In this document: positions 1 through 9,820 of the stretch, in pieces | Layout: each line of letters begins with the position of its first letter | How positions within the stretch are numbered: position 1 is the stretch's first letter | DNA from: Paenibacillus pabuli | Lineage (GTDB): Bacteria > Bacillota > Bacilli > Paenibacillales > Paenibacillaceae | Direction: 5' to 3' | Assembly: GCF_023101145.1 (NCBI RefSeq) | Contig: NZ_CP073714.1 | Span: forward strand, 2,170,001 to 2,234,000 | Length of the DNA stretch: 64,000 nt | Position numbers and translations under genes: made by a program | Notes under the pieces: model-generated | The model's input: only the letters and a program-made list of their open reading frames with translations | Databases searched by the model: none | Told to the model about the DNA's origin: nothing

Positions 1-1023
1 GCACATACGAATGAATCCGAATATAAATCCTTTATTTCCAACAAAAAGAATGAGGCCTTGCAGTCCCGGATGATCGTCATGCCTATTCCCTATAACCTGA
101 AGGTTTCCGAGGAAGAGAAGATTTACGGCAAGCTCATTCAGCAAAGTGATATGAAGCATGTCCATATTGCACCGCATGCCTTGCGAACTGCAGCCATTTT
201 TTCCATACTTACCCGCTTGAAAGAAACGAAGAAACAGGGCATGGATCTGGTCAAAAAAATGCGGATGTATGACGGCGAAGAAGTTGAAGGGTACAAAGAA
301 GCCGATCTGCGTGAGATGCAAAATGAATATTTGGATGAGGGCATGTCAGGCATTGATCCCCGTTATGTCATCAACCGGATATCCAGTGCTTTGATTAAGC
401 AAAATCTTCAGTGCATTAACGCGTTGGATATCCTCCGCGCTATCAAGGATGGTCTGGATCAGCATGCTTCAATTTCAAAAGAGGAACGCGAACGTTATTT
501 GAATTTTATTGCTCTGGCTCGAAAGGAATATGATGAGCTGGCGAAGAAAGAAGTGCAGAAAGCATTTGTCTACTCGTTCGAAGAATCGGCCAAAACGCTG
601 TTCGAGAACTACCTCGATAATATCGAGGCATTCTGCAACTGGTCCAAAATTCGTGATCCACTAACGGATGAGGAGATGGATCCGGATGAACGCTTGATGC
701 GTTCAATTGAGGAGCAGATCGGTATTTCCGAAAATGCCAAAAAGGCCTTCAGGGAAGAGATATTGATTCGTATCTCGGCCTATTCCCGCAAGGAGCGCAA
801 GTTCGAATACAGCAGTCATGATCGTTTGCGTGAAGCGATTGAAAAGAAACTGTTCGCTGACTTGAAGGATATTGTGAAGATCACAACTTCGACCAAGACT
901 CCTGATGCGACGCAACTGAAACGAATGAATGAAGTGATTAAACGGTTGATTGAAGAACATGGATATACCGCAGCCAGCGCAAATGAACTGCTTCGTTATG
1001 TGGGCAGTCTGTTGAATCGCTGA
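1..1023 (+). CDS. prkA: PrkA serine protein kinase, C-terminal part (5' end outside window)
   Basis: The frame is open from base 1 and reads into a protein matching the C-terminal half of PrkA, the AAA+/kinase-like protein of about 630 residues made during sporulation. Visible stretches typical of the family are NESEYKSFISNKKNEALQSR, followed by MIVMPIPYNLKVSEEEKIYG and the helical C-terminal region rich in charged residues. PrkA, YhbH and SpoVR are a known functional trio (yeaG-yeaH-ycgB in enterobacteria), and the other two genes are also in this window, 36 kb further on and beyond a prophage. The N-terminal ATPase part is outside the window. The gene is followed by a strong hairpin terminator. 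Confidence 0.93.
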   Translation, partial: AHTNESEYKSFISNKKNEALQSRMIVMPIPYNLKVSEEEKIYGKLIQQSDMKHVHIAPHALRTAAIFSILTRLKETKKQGMDLVKKMRMYDGEEVEGYKEADLREMQNEYLDEGMSGIDPRYVINRISSALIKQNLQCINALDILRAIKDGLDQHASISKEERERYLNFIALARKEYDELAKKEVQKAFVYSFEESAKTLFENYLDNIEAFCNWSKIRDPLTDEEMDPDERLMRSIEEQIGISENAKKAFREEILIRISAYSRKERKFEYSSHDRLREAIEKKLFADLKDIVKITTSTKTPDATQLKRMNEVIKRLIEEHGYTAASANELLRYVGSLLNR

Positions 1024-1046
1024 TCAGCAACGAACCATTCCGGATC

Positions 1047-1100
1047 AGGCTCCTTATGCCTGCTGTGAGGCTCCTTCGCAGCAGGATGGGGGGCCTTTTT
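1047..1100 (+). terminator. Rho-independent terminator of prkA
   Basis: A nested hairpin: an outer stem AGGCTCC/GGGGCCT encloses a perfect inner stem CCTGCTG/CAGCAGG, followed by a run of five T. It lies 24 bases after the prkA stop codon. Confidence 0.8.
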
Positions 1101-1267
1101 ATATAGGGAAATGTACAATGGGGATCAGGAAACTGACAAAGAAGGTCAATTTGATGACAAATTAGTTCTAATGGTATATGTAAAATTAGGACATTTAGTC
1201 TATAATCGATACATATATTTACAATTTAATCTTTTTTGTGGTTATTAAGGAGCTGACAGAACTAGTT

Positions 1268-2272
1268 ATGAGTATTGCTATAGCAAGACAACAACAACTT
1301 GATTATATTGGATTGACCGCCGGAGATCTGCAATTGCTTGCTGATCATCGACCTGCTTTTGAGAAAGTGGTAGATGAAGTGGTGGACCACTTCTACAATC
1401 ATGTGGGCAATTATCCGAATTTGGTCGATCTCATTGCCCGCTTCTCATCCATTGACCGTTTGAAGGAAACACAAAAGCTATACTGGTTATCCATGACCGA
1501 TGGTGTAGTTGATGATGCATACATTGAACAGCGCATTGCGATTGGACTGGTCCATTCCCGCATTGGTTTGTCCGAAGATTATTATTTGGGCACGTATATG
1601 GTTTATCTCGATATTGCAACAAGCATATTCCAGCAGGTCATCCCTGAGCACTGGCATCTGGTTATTCAGGCCCTTAGTAAAATGTTCAACCTCGATTCAC
1701 AACTTGTACTGGAGGCTTACGAGAAGAAGGAGAAGGAAAAATTAAATCAACTGGCGGAAGATCAGCAGCACACGTTGCTGGCGATCACGCAGATTACCCA
1801 GCAGCTGACAGGCATGATTAGTGAATTGAATGAAAATGCTCAGGCGATCTCTGATGTGGCCAGGGAAACGGCTGCCTCTCAGGATCAGGCCAATGGACTG
1901 TTGGAGGAGCTGACCAAAGAAATTCATCAGATTGGCAAAATGGGTGAGATCATTCGTGAAATATCGGACCAGAGTCATCTCGTGGGTTTGAATGCTGCCA
2001 TTGAAGCTGCACATGCAGGCGAATTCGGCCGAGGATTCGAGGTGGTTGCCAGTGAGGTTCGCAAGCTGGCGGCTAGTTCTCGTGAGGCCCAAGGGAAAAT
2101 CCAGTCGAACCTGGCCCAAATCATGAAGAAGCTGGGCAGCGTTCAACAGGAGTCGGAACATACCGCCTCTGGGGCAAGGCGTCAGGCATCCCGTTCAGAA
2201 GAGCTTGCGGTTTTTGCTACCACTATGGAGAAACTGGCATGTGATCTAAGGAAATTGGATCATCAGGAATAG
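1268..2272 (+). CDS. Globin-coupled methyl-accepting chemotaxis-type sensor (HemAT-like)
   Basis: The protein of 334 residues is soluble, with no membrane segment. The N-terminal ~170 residues are a sensor globin; the motif LVHSRIGL carries the probable proximal haem histidine (residue 96). The C-terminal ~150 residues are a short chemoreceptor signalling domain, with the hairpin-tip-like block [20 protein letters not shown] and EVRKLA. HemAT proteins sense oxygen through haem and signal to CheA. The signalling domain here is shorter than in Bacillus HemAT (about 430 residues), so the output could differ. The start was set at ATG 1268, 15 bases after AAGGAG; an upstream in-frame GTG at 1238 has no ribosome site. 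Confidence 0.85.
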   Translation: MSIAIARQQQLDYIGLTAGDLQLLADHRPAFEKVVDEVVDHFYNHVGNYPNLVDLIARFSSIDRLKETQKLYWLSMTDGVVDDAYIEQRIAIGLVHSRIGLSEDYYLGTYMVYLDIATSIFQQVIPEHWHLVIQALSKMFNLDSQLVLEAYEKKEKEKLNQLAEDQQHTLLAITQITQQLTGMISELNENAQAISDVARETAASQDQANGLLEELTKEIHQIGKMGEIIREISDQSHLVGLNAAIEAAHAGEFGRGFEVVASEVRKLAASSREAQGKIQSNLAQIMKKLGSVQQESEHTASGARRQASRSEELAVFATTMEKLACDLRKLDHQE

Positions 2273-2401
2273 GCGGTCATACCGGCTGGAAGCTGTGATA
2301 CCGTTTCTGGCTGTTTTAAGCTATAATGGGTAGACAAACCTGCCGATGTTATAGTAAATGCAGCCGGAGACAGGGGATTTGAAAGAGGTTGAGGTGATCA
2401 G

Positions 2402-3406
2402 ATGGCTTCTATCCATGATGTGGCCAAAGAGGCGGGCGTATCTGTTGCAACCGTTTCCAAAGTGCTTAACGATTATCCCGATGTAAGTGACAAAACTCGC
2501 AAAAAAGTCAATATAGCCATCGAACTATTGAAATATCAACCGAATGTGGTTGCGCGTGGACTTGTAAAACGCCGTTCTTGGACGGTAGGTGTGTTGTTGA
2601 CGGTTCCGTTTACCAATCCGTTTGTATCGGAGCTGCTGGAAGGAATCAAAACAGCTTTGGAGAACAGCGGATATGATCTTGTTCGCTTATCTACACGTTT
2701 TGATGATCCGACATACTCGTTTATTAAACATTGCCGCAGCCGAAATGTGGACGGCGTTGTTGTATTCGGGGAAGGCAGAGACAACAAGAGTATTCAGGAA
2801 TTGGTTACTGCGGAGATACCGACGATGTTCATTGATACCGACTTGTTTGGCAAGCGGGCAGGATACATAACGACGGATAATGCAAATGCCATTGCCATGA
2901 GTGTGAAGCATTTGCATGAACTGGGTCACCAGAAAATTGCTTATATTTCAGGTACACTTGGGCCTGCCGTAGCAAATTTACGATTGGATGGATATCGGGA
3001 AGGACTGCGTGTTTGCGGCATTCCATATTCAACGGTGTATTTGGAAGTTTGTGACTACTCTTTCGATGGCGGCAGTAAGGCAGCTCGCCGATTGCTTGCA
3101 CTGAAGGACCAGCCTACGGGGATTGTCTGTGCTTCAGACATGTCTGCTTTCGGTGCGATCCACGAAATTGAGAAGCATGGTTTACGGGTGCCGGAGGATG
3201 TGTCTGTTGTTGGGTTTGATAACACATATTATGCCGAAGTGTTCAAACCAGGGTTGACCACAATTAATCAGAATATTTATTCGATTGGGATCAAATCCAT
3301 CGAATATCTGATTGCCATGATTGAGAATTCTGCATATACTCCTCCTGTCATTACGGAACCATCCAATCTGGTGATTCGTCAAACAACAGCACCTGCGAAA
3401 GTGTAA
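2402..3406 (+). CDS. LacI/GalR-family transcriptional regulator
   Basis: A protein of 334 residues. The N-terminal 50 residues are a LacI-type helix-turn-helix (IHDVAKEAGVSVATVSKVLN) with the hinge motif PNVVARGL. The rest is a periplasmic-binding-like effector domain, with typical blocks such as DGVVVFGE, HLHELGHQKIAYISG and VPEDVSVVGFDN. The effector is not evident, presumably a sugar. The gene is monocistronic, with a terminator 15 bases after the stop. It lies directly upstream of a YesN/YesM-like two-component system, suggesting shared control of carbohydrate uptake, but no transporter genes are present here. Confidence 0.92.
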   Translation: MASIHDVAKEAGVSVATVSKVLNDYPDVSDKTRKKVNIAIELLKYQPNVVARGLVKRRSWTVGVLLTVPFTNPFVSELLEGIKTALENSGYDLVRLSTRFDDPTYSFIKHCRSRNVDGVVVFGEGRDNKSIQELVTAEIPTMFIDTDLFGKRAGYITTDNANAIAMSVKHLHELGHQKIAYISGTLGPAVANLRLDGYREGLRVCGIPYSTVYLEVCDYSFDGGSKAARRLLALKDQPTGIVCASDMSAFGAIHEIEKHGLRVPEDVSVVGFDNTYYAEVFKPGLTTINQNIYSIGIKSIEYLIAMIENSAYTPPVITEPSNLVIRQTTAPAKV

Positions 3407-3418
3407 AGGTCCTGAAAC

Positions 3419-3446
3419 CAGCACAGCCTATGGGCTGTGCTTTTTT
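3419..3446 (+). terminator. Rho-independent terminator of the lacI-family gene
   Basis: A perfect 8-bp stem GCACAGCC/GGCTGTGC with a 4-base loop is followed by six T. Confidence 0.9.
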
Positions 3447-3512
3447 AATGTGCCATTTCTTTTGGGAAAAACGGTTAACAGAATCTTATGGACAAATTTG
3501 GAAGGAAAGTTG

Positions 3513-3541
3513 TTGACTTTGTGCAATACAGACCTTAACAA
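3513..3541 (+). promoter_or_regulatory. Candidate sigma-A promoter of the two-component operon
   Basis: TTGACT and TAACAA are separated by 17 bases, about 95 bases upstream of the response-regulator start. The -35 box is near consensus and the -10 box is weak. Confidence 0.4.
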
Positions 3542-3566
3542 TAAAAGCAGAACAAAACAAATTTTT

Positions 3567-3581
3567 ATGTAACCGCTTACT
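3567..3581 (+). promoter_or_regulatory. Catabolite-responsive element (cre) for CcpA or a LacI-family protein
   Basis: ATGTAACCGCTTACT matches the cre consensus WTGNAANCGNWNNCW at every fixed position. It lies downstream of the candidate promoter and 56 bases before the start of the response-regulator gene, where binding would act as a roadblock. CcpA is the expected ligand; the LacI-family regulator encoded just upstream could also use such a site. Confidence 0.6.
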
Positions 3582-3636
3582 TTTGTCTGAAGAATACAGG
3601 GACACTGCAGTCGTCATTAAAGGAAGGGGGATGCTC

Positions 3637-5253
3637 ATGCTCCAGGTACTGCTGGTTGATGATGAAGTATACGCTCGCAAAGGTCTCCGAAAACTGATTC
3701 GCTGGGAAGCGTGCGGGTTCGAAGTGGCTGGAGAGGCGAATGACGGGGATGAGGCTTGGTACCGGATCGAACAGCTGCAGCCCGACGTTGTCATTACTGA
3801 CATACGTATGCCGGAGACGGATGGATTGGAATTGATCCGGCGCACGGTTGAGCGTGATGCTCAGGTTTTAGCCAAGAGCAAACAGCCTTATTTTATCATC
3901 GTGAGTGGATATAATGATTTTGCTTACGCCCAGCAAGCCGTAAGGTACGGGGTGCAGGATTATATTTTGAAGCCGATTGATGAGGTTGAGCTGGAAGGAA
4001 CTTTATGCAAGCTGGCGAAGGAGTTGAATCGTCACAAGCTTGCTGAACAAACCAGACGTGAGCTGGAATACGTCAGATTATTGGATCAGTTTATCTATGG
4101 CGAGTCGAATTTGGAAACGGTTGAACAGTGGACCGAGTTGACGGGTACATATGCTGACGACCCGCTGGTGTATCTGCTTTTTGAGAATAACGCGCCACAC
4201 ATGCAGGTTTCAGATACTGCTCAGGAGGAGAAGCGGGAAGCCGGGAATGGAGAGAATTTTGGCCGGGTTGTGCAGTCTGTTCTTGGAAAGATGTATCCAA
4301 ATCGCTCGTATTTTCATGTGAAAGAGCACGGTGATCGTGTTGGGCTTCTGTTAACCGGAGGAGAACTCCGTCCCTTTTCAATGAATCTTCATGCCGTTGC
4401 CGGGAAAATACAATCCTGCTTCGCCGAGATGAGTCATGAATCTGTAAGCATATATATCGGGGCGATTTGTTATGAACCTTTGCTCATTGGACATGCCTAT
4501 CAGACCGCATTGCAGGCAATCGCCTATAAATTTATTTCAGATAAGAACGGGATCGTTCTGTATGATGATATGCAGCATGAACCTGTACAGTGGGTGCATA
4601 CCAATCATGAAAAGGAGCAGGAGCTCCTGACACTTATGGAAGAACAAAGGGTTCAGGAGTTGGAGAATGCGTTAGGTGAATGGTTCACCGGTATGAAAAC
4701 TGCACATTATGCTCCTGTAGCCGTGACGTCGGCAATTCACCAACTGATCTCAGCCATACTGTCAATTCTGAAATCAGCCGAGGTGAATGTGAAGGAGATC
4801 TCTTCGTTCAGGCCGATTCTGGCATGGCAAGCGGAGCGTGGAACAATGGCTCAGGCCAGGCAGTTATTGACCGTTTTCATGCTGGACTCAGCCCGAAAGC
4901 TGGCAGAACAGCGTCAACACTATCACAGGGGAGCCATGACGAAAATCAAAAATTATATTGAAACCAACTACAGCAGTAATATCAGCTTGAGAAGTATTGC
5001 CTCTGAATTTTACATGAATCCGGTCTATTTGGGTCAACGCTTCCGCAAGGTGTATGGCGTATATTTCAATGACTTCCTGCTTCAGCTGCGGATTGAGAAA
5101 GCCAAAAAGTTGCTGCGTCAGACGGATCTGCGAATATATGAAATTGCCGAGAAGGTCGGATTCGGAAGCAGTGATTATTTCACGACTCAATTTGAGAAAA
5201 CGGAACTATGCTCCCCTACGGAATATCGTAATCGCATCCTGGACGAAGGGTAG
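3637..5253 (+). CDS. AraC-family two-component response regulator (YesN-like)
   Basis: A protein of 538 residues. Residues 1-125 are a CheY-like receiver with the acidic pair DD (8-9), phospho-acceptor D55 in VVITDIRMP, and the LKPID lysine. A poorly conserved middle of ~310 residues follows. The last ~100 residues are an AraC-type double helix-turn-helix (SLRSIASEFYMNPVYLGQRF and YEIAEKVGFGSSDYFTTQF). It is paired with the histidine kinase 11 bases downstream. Such pairs in Paenibacillus commonly control sugar ABC transporters. ATG 3637 was chosen because AAGGAAGGGGG precedes it at proper spacing; ATG 3631 would abut the ribosome site. Confidence 0.92.
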   Translation: MLQVLLVDDEVYARKGLRKLIRWEACGFEVAGEANDGDEAWYRIEQLQPDVVITDIRMPETDGLELIRRTVERDAQVLAKSKQPYFIIVSGYNDFAYAQQAVRYGVQDYILKPIDEVELEGTLCKLAKELNRHKLAEQTRRELEYVRLLDQFIYGESNLETVEQWTELTGTYADDPLVYLLFENNAPHMQVSDTAQEEKREAGNGENFGRVVQSVLGKMYPNRSYFHVKEHGDRVGLLLTGGELRPFSMNLHAVAGKIQSCFAEMSHESVSIYIGAICYEPLLIGHAYQTALQAIAYKFISDKNGIVLYDDMQHEPVQWVHTNHEKEQELLTLMEEQRVQELENALGEWFTGMKTAHYAPVAVTSAIHQLISAILSILKSAEVNVKEISSFRPILAWQAERGTMAQARQLLTVFMLDSARKLAEQRQHYHRGAMTKIKNYIETNYSSNISLRSIASEFYMNPVYLGQRFRKVYGVYFNDFLLQLRIEKAKKLLRQTDLRIYEIAEKVGFGSSDYFTTQFEKTELCSPTEYRNRILDEG

Positions 5254-5264
5254 GAAGACTGAAA

Positions 5265-7034
5265 GTGAAGCTCAACTTTTTCAATAATATCCGTCTGAGG
5301 GACAAGATGCTGATTTTATATCTTTTCTTTGTGCTGCTCCCCGTGATTCTCACCAATGTTATTTTCTATCAGGTGACCGTAGCGAATGTAAAGTCTCAGC
5401 GAACGGCTGACTTGTCCAAAGCGATGGAGCAGATTCGAAGTGAATTTATGGGGGAGATTCGCAATGCGGCCGATCTTTCCTCAAGTTTTTATACTGACAG
5501 TATGTTAAATGACATGCTGGACGTAGATTACACACTTCCGGTTCAGTATATTGAAGCCTACAATTCCTATCTTCGTAAAATTTTTAATACCTATTATTCC
5601 GGATATCGCTTTTTACAAGGTTTGACGATATATGTAGATAACGAAAGCATATTGCCTTCCGGAGGGGTTGAATTTCTGACCGAAGAGATTCGACAGTCCG
5701 AACCATACAGGCTGCTGGCAGCAAGTAAACAATCTGCTCCCCTTCTGATCAGAACCGGCCCTGAAGGGAATCGACAGACGCTCAGTATTTTGCGCAAACT
5801 GAATTATTATGAAGAGCTGCCGGGATGGAAGGAAAAGTTCGTGCGATTCGACCTGAAGCCATCCTTGCTTCGCCAGATTTTCATCAATCTTAACGCACAA
5901 GGCAATTTGTATCTCGTAAATTCAGGTGGAGAAATAGACTACTCGACAGACTCTGACATCCCCTGGACCAGTCAACGATTGAGCTATGGCGATATCATGA
6001 ATCAGCAAAACAAACAGGATTTCGAAATGGCGTATCCCTTATCCGGTGAATTAGAGGGGTGGAACATCTATGGGGTGTTCAATGAATCGGAAATCTACAA
6101 GGAGCTAGGTAAACCGAGTCATCTTGTCATTATTCTGGCCTGTATCAATCTGATTCTACCCACCTGGATCATCATCTGGATGACTCGCACAATTCACGTG
6201 AGATTGGCCCACATCCTGAAACATATGAAAAAAGTGAAGCATCAGCAATTTGAACCGATCAGACAGCCTGAAACATCGGATGAGATTGGGCAGCTAACGG
6301 CTGAATTCAATCGTATGACGTTGACAATTCATCGTTTGATTAACGATGTTTATGTAGCGGACATTGAACATAAAAATTTGGAATTACAGCGGCGGCATGC
6401 CCAATTAAATGCTTTGCAGAGCCAGATCAACCCGCATTTTCTATTCAACGCGCTGGAAACAATCCGCATGCGCAGCCTCATGAAGGATGAGGATGAGACA
6501 GCAAGGATAATCCAGCATATGGCCAAGATTTTCCGAAATGCACTGACCTGGAATCGGGATAAAGTAAGCATTCGTGAAGAATTGGAGTATGTAACCTGCT
6601 TTCTTGAAATTCAGAAATATCGTTTTGGTGACAAACTGAATTATACGATTGATTTGGACCCGGAAGCTGCGGAGTGTGCCATTCCCAAGATGACACTCCT
6701 GCCTTTTGTGGAGAATGCCAGCATTCACGGCGTTGAGCCTTTGAAAGAAGGTGGAGAAATACGATTGCGGATTCAGCGAATGGAGAAAGAGCTGATCTGT
6801 GTGCTGGAGGATACAGGGGCTGGCATGACAACAGACAAAAAAAGGAAATTGCTCTCTTACATGGAAATGGACGAATCAATGGGTGATCGTGTAGGTGTAC
6901 AAAATGTCATTTATCGTCTGAAGCTGATCTACGATAGCCGATTTCATATTCATATCGATAGTGCTCCTGGGGAAGGTACGCGAGTGGAAATTGGAGTCCC
7001 TTTGGAGAAAGCGGACCATTCATCAAAACACTAA
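5265..7034 (+). CDS. Sensor histidine kinase, YesM/LytS type
   Basis: A protein of 589 residues starting at GTG. Membrane segments lie near residues 13-37 and 285-310, flanking an extracellular sensor region of ~245 residues. A HAMP linker follows, then a His_kinase domain with H-box QSQINPHFLFNALETIRM (phospho-accepting His) and a HATPase domain with LPFVENASIHGV and EDTGAGM. It is the membrane sensor partner of the AraC-type response regulator immediately upstream. The ligand cannot be told from sequence. Confidence 0.92.
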   Translation: MKLNFFNNIRLRDKMLILYLFFVLLPVILTNVIFYQVTVANVKSQRTADLSKAMEQIRSEFMGEIRNAADLSSSFYTDSMLNDMLDVDYTLPVQYIEAYNSYLRKIFNTYYSGYRFLQGLTIYVDNESILPSGGVEFLTEEIRQSEPYRLLAASKQSAPLLIRTGPEGNRQTLSILRKLNYYEELPGWKEKFVRFDLKPSLLRQIFINLNAQGNLYLVNSGGEIDYSTDSDIPWTSQRLSYGDIMNQQNKQDFEMAYPLSGELEGWNIYGVFNESEIYKELGKPSHLVIILACINLILPTWIIIWMTRTIHVRLAHILKHMKKVKHQQFEPIRQPETSDEIGQLTAEFNRMTLTIHRLINDVYVADIEHKNLELQRRHAQLNALQSQINPHFLFNALETIRMRSLMKDEDETARIIQHMAKIFRNALTWNRDKVSIREELEYVTCFLEIQKYRFGDKLNYTIDLDPEAAECAIPKMTLLPFVENASIHGVEPLKEGGEIRLRIQRMEKELICVLEDTGAGMTTDKKRKLLSYMEMDESMGDRVGVQNVIYRLKLIYDSRFHIHIDSAPGEGTRVEIGVPLEKADHSSKH

Positions 7035-7196
7035 ATATTTTAGGGAAAAACCTAGTGAATTCAGCGAGGTTTTTCTGGAAAAAAGTGTTGATATTCGGAG
7101 CTGGGACGTTTAGACTATATACATCATTATTAACGGGTTTGAGATGTATGACTTCGGCTTTGCATAAGTCTGTAGTCACAAGACAAATGAAGCGGA

Positions 7197-7236
7197 GCGA
7201 GTGGCTGTCGTTCGGACAGCCACTCGCTTCTTTTTT
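7197..7236 (+). terminator. Rho-independent terminator of the two-component operon
   Basis: A perfect 13-bp stem (GCGAGTGGCTGTC with its complement) with loop GTTCG is followed by TTCTTTTTT. It lies about 160 bases after the kinase stop; the 250 bases between the kinase and the next gene show no other feature. Confidence 0.9.
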
Positions 7237-7284
7237 ACATTTTGCTTACATACAAGGCTTTTCCCGGTTGAAAGGACAGAGTAA

Positions 7285-9756
7285 GTGGAGCACATACATG
7301 GAACGTACAACTTGGAATTGGTTATTTTATCTTACATTATTGCAGCGTTGGCTTCTTATGCAGCCCTTGACCTTGCGGGCCGGGTAAGTATGGCGAAAGG
7401 TATGTCCCGTAATATCTGGCTTACCTGCGGGGCAATCTCCATGGGTTTGGGGATCTGGTCCATGCATTTTGTGGGCATGCTGGCTTTTGTTCTTCCCATG
7501 CATGTGTCGTATTCCACAGGTGAGGTCTTTCTATCTGTTCTTCTTGCAATCATTGCATCTGGTGTAGCGTTAAATATTGCAGGTCAGCAGTCAGGTAAAA
7601 TAAGCAGGCTCCTGATCGCAGGAGTGCTCATGACCGCAGGCATTAGCAGCATGCATTATATCGGGATGGCTGCCATGTCGGTTACCATTACGTATCAACC
7701 GGGCAGGGTGGTATTATCCATCCTAATCGCAGCAATCGCTTCATTCGCTGCCTTATGGCTCATGTTTTTCTTCATGCAGCATCAGTCACGTTATACTTGG
7801 GTTTACAAGATGGGCAGCGGATTCATTATGGGGCTAGGCATCTCGGGAATGCATTATACAGGAATGTCTGCTGCACAATTTCATCATGCGCATGATGAGA
7901 TGACAGGTTCCGGGATGCAGATTGAACCTTCGCTTCTTGCGTATCTGATCGCAGCGGGTACTTTTATTGCATTGGGGCTAACCTTATTTGGTATCTTTAT
8001 TAATCAGCGTTTATATCAGAAGGATCGCCGGATTCATGAAAATGAACAGTGGTATCAGGCCCTGTACGAAAACCATTCAGATGCCATTATCTCGGTGGAT
8101 AAGCAAGGGGCTATCAAGGGGATTAATGCCGCTGTCACTCGAATAACAGGGTACCAGGAAAGTGAAATTATTCATCGTTCTATTGATGAAATTTCACAGT
8201 ATGTTCATATACATTGGACAAGTGAAATGCAGCATGTGGTGTGGGATGATGATAGTCGTGAGCAGCAGCATTTCATGGGGGAAATGAAAAACGTCCAGGG
8301 AGATCATCTTGATCTAAGTATTGCTGTGGTGCCTGTGCTGATTGATGGTAAACATCAGGGGAGTCACATTTTGATCAAAGATGTTACCGAGGAGAAACAG
8401 GCCCAGGAGAGCATTCGTCACCAGGCTCTGCACGATCCGCTGACCGGGCTCCCAAACCGTCGCAAGCTGGATGACGTGCTGGAGGGCACAATCACGACTT
8501 CCGGATCAACAGAAAGTTCATTTGCGGTTATGGTGATGGATATCGACCGTTTCAAAATGATTAATGATTCTCTGGGACATTCCATTGGAGATGTGTTTCT
8601 TCGTGAAGTGAGCAGCAGAATTATGAGTGCAATTCAGGATTCAGACCCGAAAGCGACGGATAATGTCATGCTTGCTCGTATGGGGGGCGATGAATTCACG
8701 CTGGTTGTTACGAATGAGCAGGGGAATGAGGAGCGGGTGGCTGAACTGGCAGAAGGGATTGTTCGAGCGATTCAGCTGCCTTATCGATTAAAGGAAAATG
8801 ACTTTTACGTTACTGCCAGTATCGGGATTGCGATGTATCCGTATCATGGAACAGGAGCGGATGCGTTGTTGAAGCATGCAGACTCTGCCATGTACGAAGT
8901 CAAGAAAAATGGCAAGAACGGTTTTCAGTTTTACACGGCCCAACTGGATTCGGAACTATATGAAAGAATCGAACTGGAAGGGTATTTGCGCAAAGCACTG
9001 GAACGGGACGAACTGGTCCTCTATTATCAGCCTCAGATACGTACAGAAGACAGCCGCATGATTGGCGTGGAGGCTTTGATTCGCTGGAATCATCCGGACA
9101 AAGGTATTCTGTCTCCGAATGTGTTCATTCCACTGGCAGAAGAGACAGGCTTGATCTATGAGATTGGGAACTGGACACTGCGCGAAGCATGCAGGCAGAT
9201 GAAACTTTGGCATGTCAGTGGCGGACCGCTCATCCCGGTATCCGTTAACTTGTCCAGTCAACAATTTCATCAGTCCAACCTGGTGGAGCAGGTCAAAAAT
9301 GCACTCACGGAGACGGGCCTTGATGCCCGCTATCTTGAATTGGAGATTACAGAGAGCATGATGATGGATGCGTCGGTATCCACCGGTATTCTGAATGAAC
9401 TTACAGCGCTTGGGGTCAAAATCAGCCTGGATGATTTCGGAACAGGATATAGCTCGCTGAGTTATCTGAAGCATTTTCCAATCCATAAGTTAAAGATTGA
9501 CCGATCTTTCGTGACGGATATTACGGAGAGTCGAAGTGACCAGGCGATTGTGGCCACGATCATATCGATGGCTCAGAATTTGAAGATGGAAGTGATTGCG
9601 GAAGGGATTGAGACGAAAGGACAGCTGGATATTCTGATGCAAAATGATTGCCGCGAAATACAGGGATACTATTTCAGCCGTCCATTGCCGGCAAGTGAAG
9701 TGGAGCATGACTTTTTTGTGCCCCTGCGGCTGCATGAAGCTCCGCCGTTCTTCTAG
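7285..9756 (+). CDS. MHYT-PAS-GGDEF-EAL cyclic-di-GMP signalling protein
   Basis: A protein of 823 residues. About seven membrane segments occupy residues 8-240 and carry the MHYT signature three times (MHFVGM, MHYIGM, MHYTGM). A PAS domain follows (about 250-370), then a GGDEF diguanylate cyclase with an intact GGDEF motif. Last is an EAL phosphodiesterase with intact EAL (VEALIRW) and DDFGTGYSS. MHYT domains are thought to bind copper and sense diatomic gases or redox. Both enzymatic sites look intact, so the net direction of c-di-GMP turnover cannot be predicted. The GTG start is preceded by AAAGGA. Confidence 0.92.
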   Translation: MEHIHGTYNLELVILSYIIAALASYAALDLAGRVSMAKGMSRNIWLTCGAISMGLGIWSMHFVGMLAFVLPMHVSYSTGEVFLSVLLAIIASGVALNIAGQQSGKISRLLIAGVLMTAGISSMHYIGMAAMSVTITYQPGRVVLSILIAAIASFAALWLMFFFMQHQSRYTWVYKMGSGFIMGLGISGMHYTGMSAAQFHHAHDEMTGSGMQIEPSLLAYLIAAGTFIALGLTLFGIFINQRLYQKDRRIHENEQWYQALYENHSDAIISVDKQGAIKGINAAVTRITGYQESEIIHRSIDEISQYVHIHWTSEMQHVVWDDDSREQQHFMGEMKNVQGDHLDLSIAVVPVLIDGKHQGSHILIKDVTEEKQAQESIRHQALHDPLTGLPNRRKLDDVLEGTITTSGSTESSFAVMVMDIDRFKMINDSLGHSIGDVFLREVSSRIMSAIQDSDPKATDNVMLARMGGDEFTLVVTNEQGNEERVAELAEGIVRAIQLPYRLKENDFYVTASIGIAMYPYHGTGADALLKHADSAMYEVKKNGKNGFQFYTAQLDSELYERIELEGYLRKALERDELVLYYQPQIRTEDSRMIGVEALIRWNHPDKGILSPNVFIPLAEETGLIYEIGNWTLREACRQMKLWHVSGGPLIPVSVNLSSQQFHQSNLVEQVKNALTETGLDARYLELEITESMMMDASVSTGILNELTALGVKISLDDFGTGYSSLSYLKHFPIHKLKIDRSFVTDITESRSDQAIVATIISMAQNLKMEVIAEGIETKGQLDILMQNDCREIQGYYFSRPLPASEVEHDFFVPLRLHEAPPFF

Positions 9757-9771
9757 GTTTACCTAAATGCC

Positions 9772-9814
9772 AAGCGGCAAGTCCCCGCCATATGCCAGGG
9801 ACTTGCCGCTTTTT
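9772..9814. terminator. Bidirectional terminator between the c-di-GMP gene and spoVR
   Basis: A perfect 14-bp stem (AAGCGGCAAGTCCC and its complement) with a 12-base loop has a T run on the plus-strand side. It sits between two convergent genes. Confidence 0.85.
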
Positions 9815-9820
9815 GTATTC

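Noticed and set aside
7055-7387. 110-codon frame between the histidine kinase and the c-di-GMP gene
   Set aside because: It runs through a perfect terminator hairpin and overlaps the well-supported MHYT gene in another frame.
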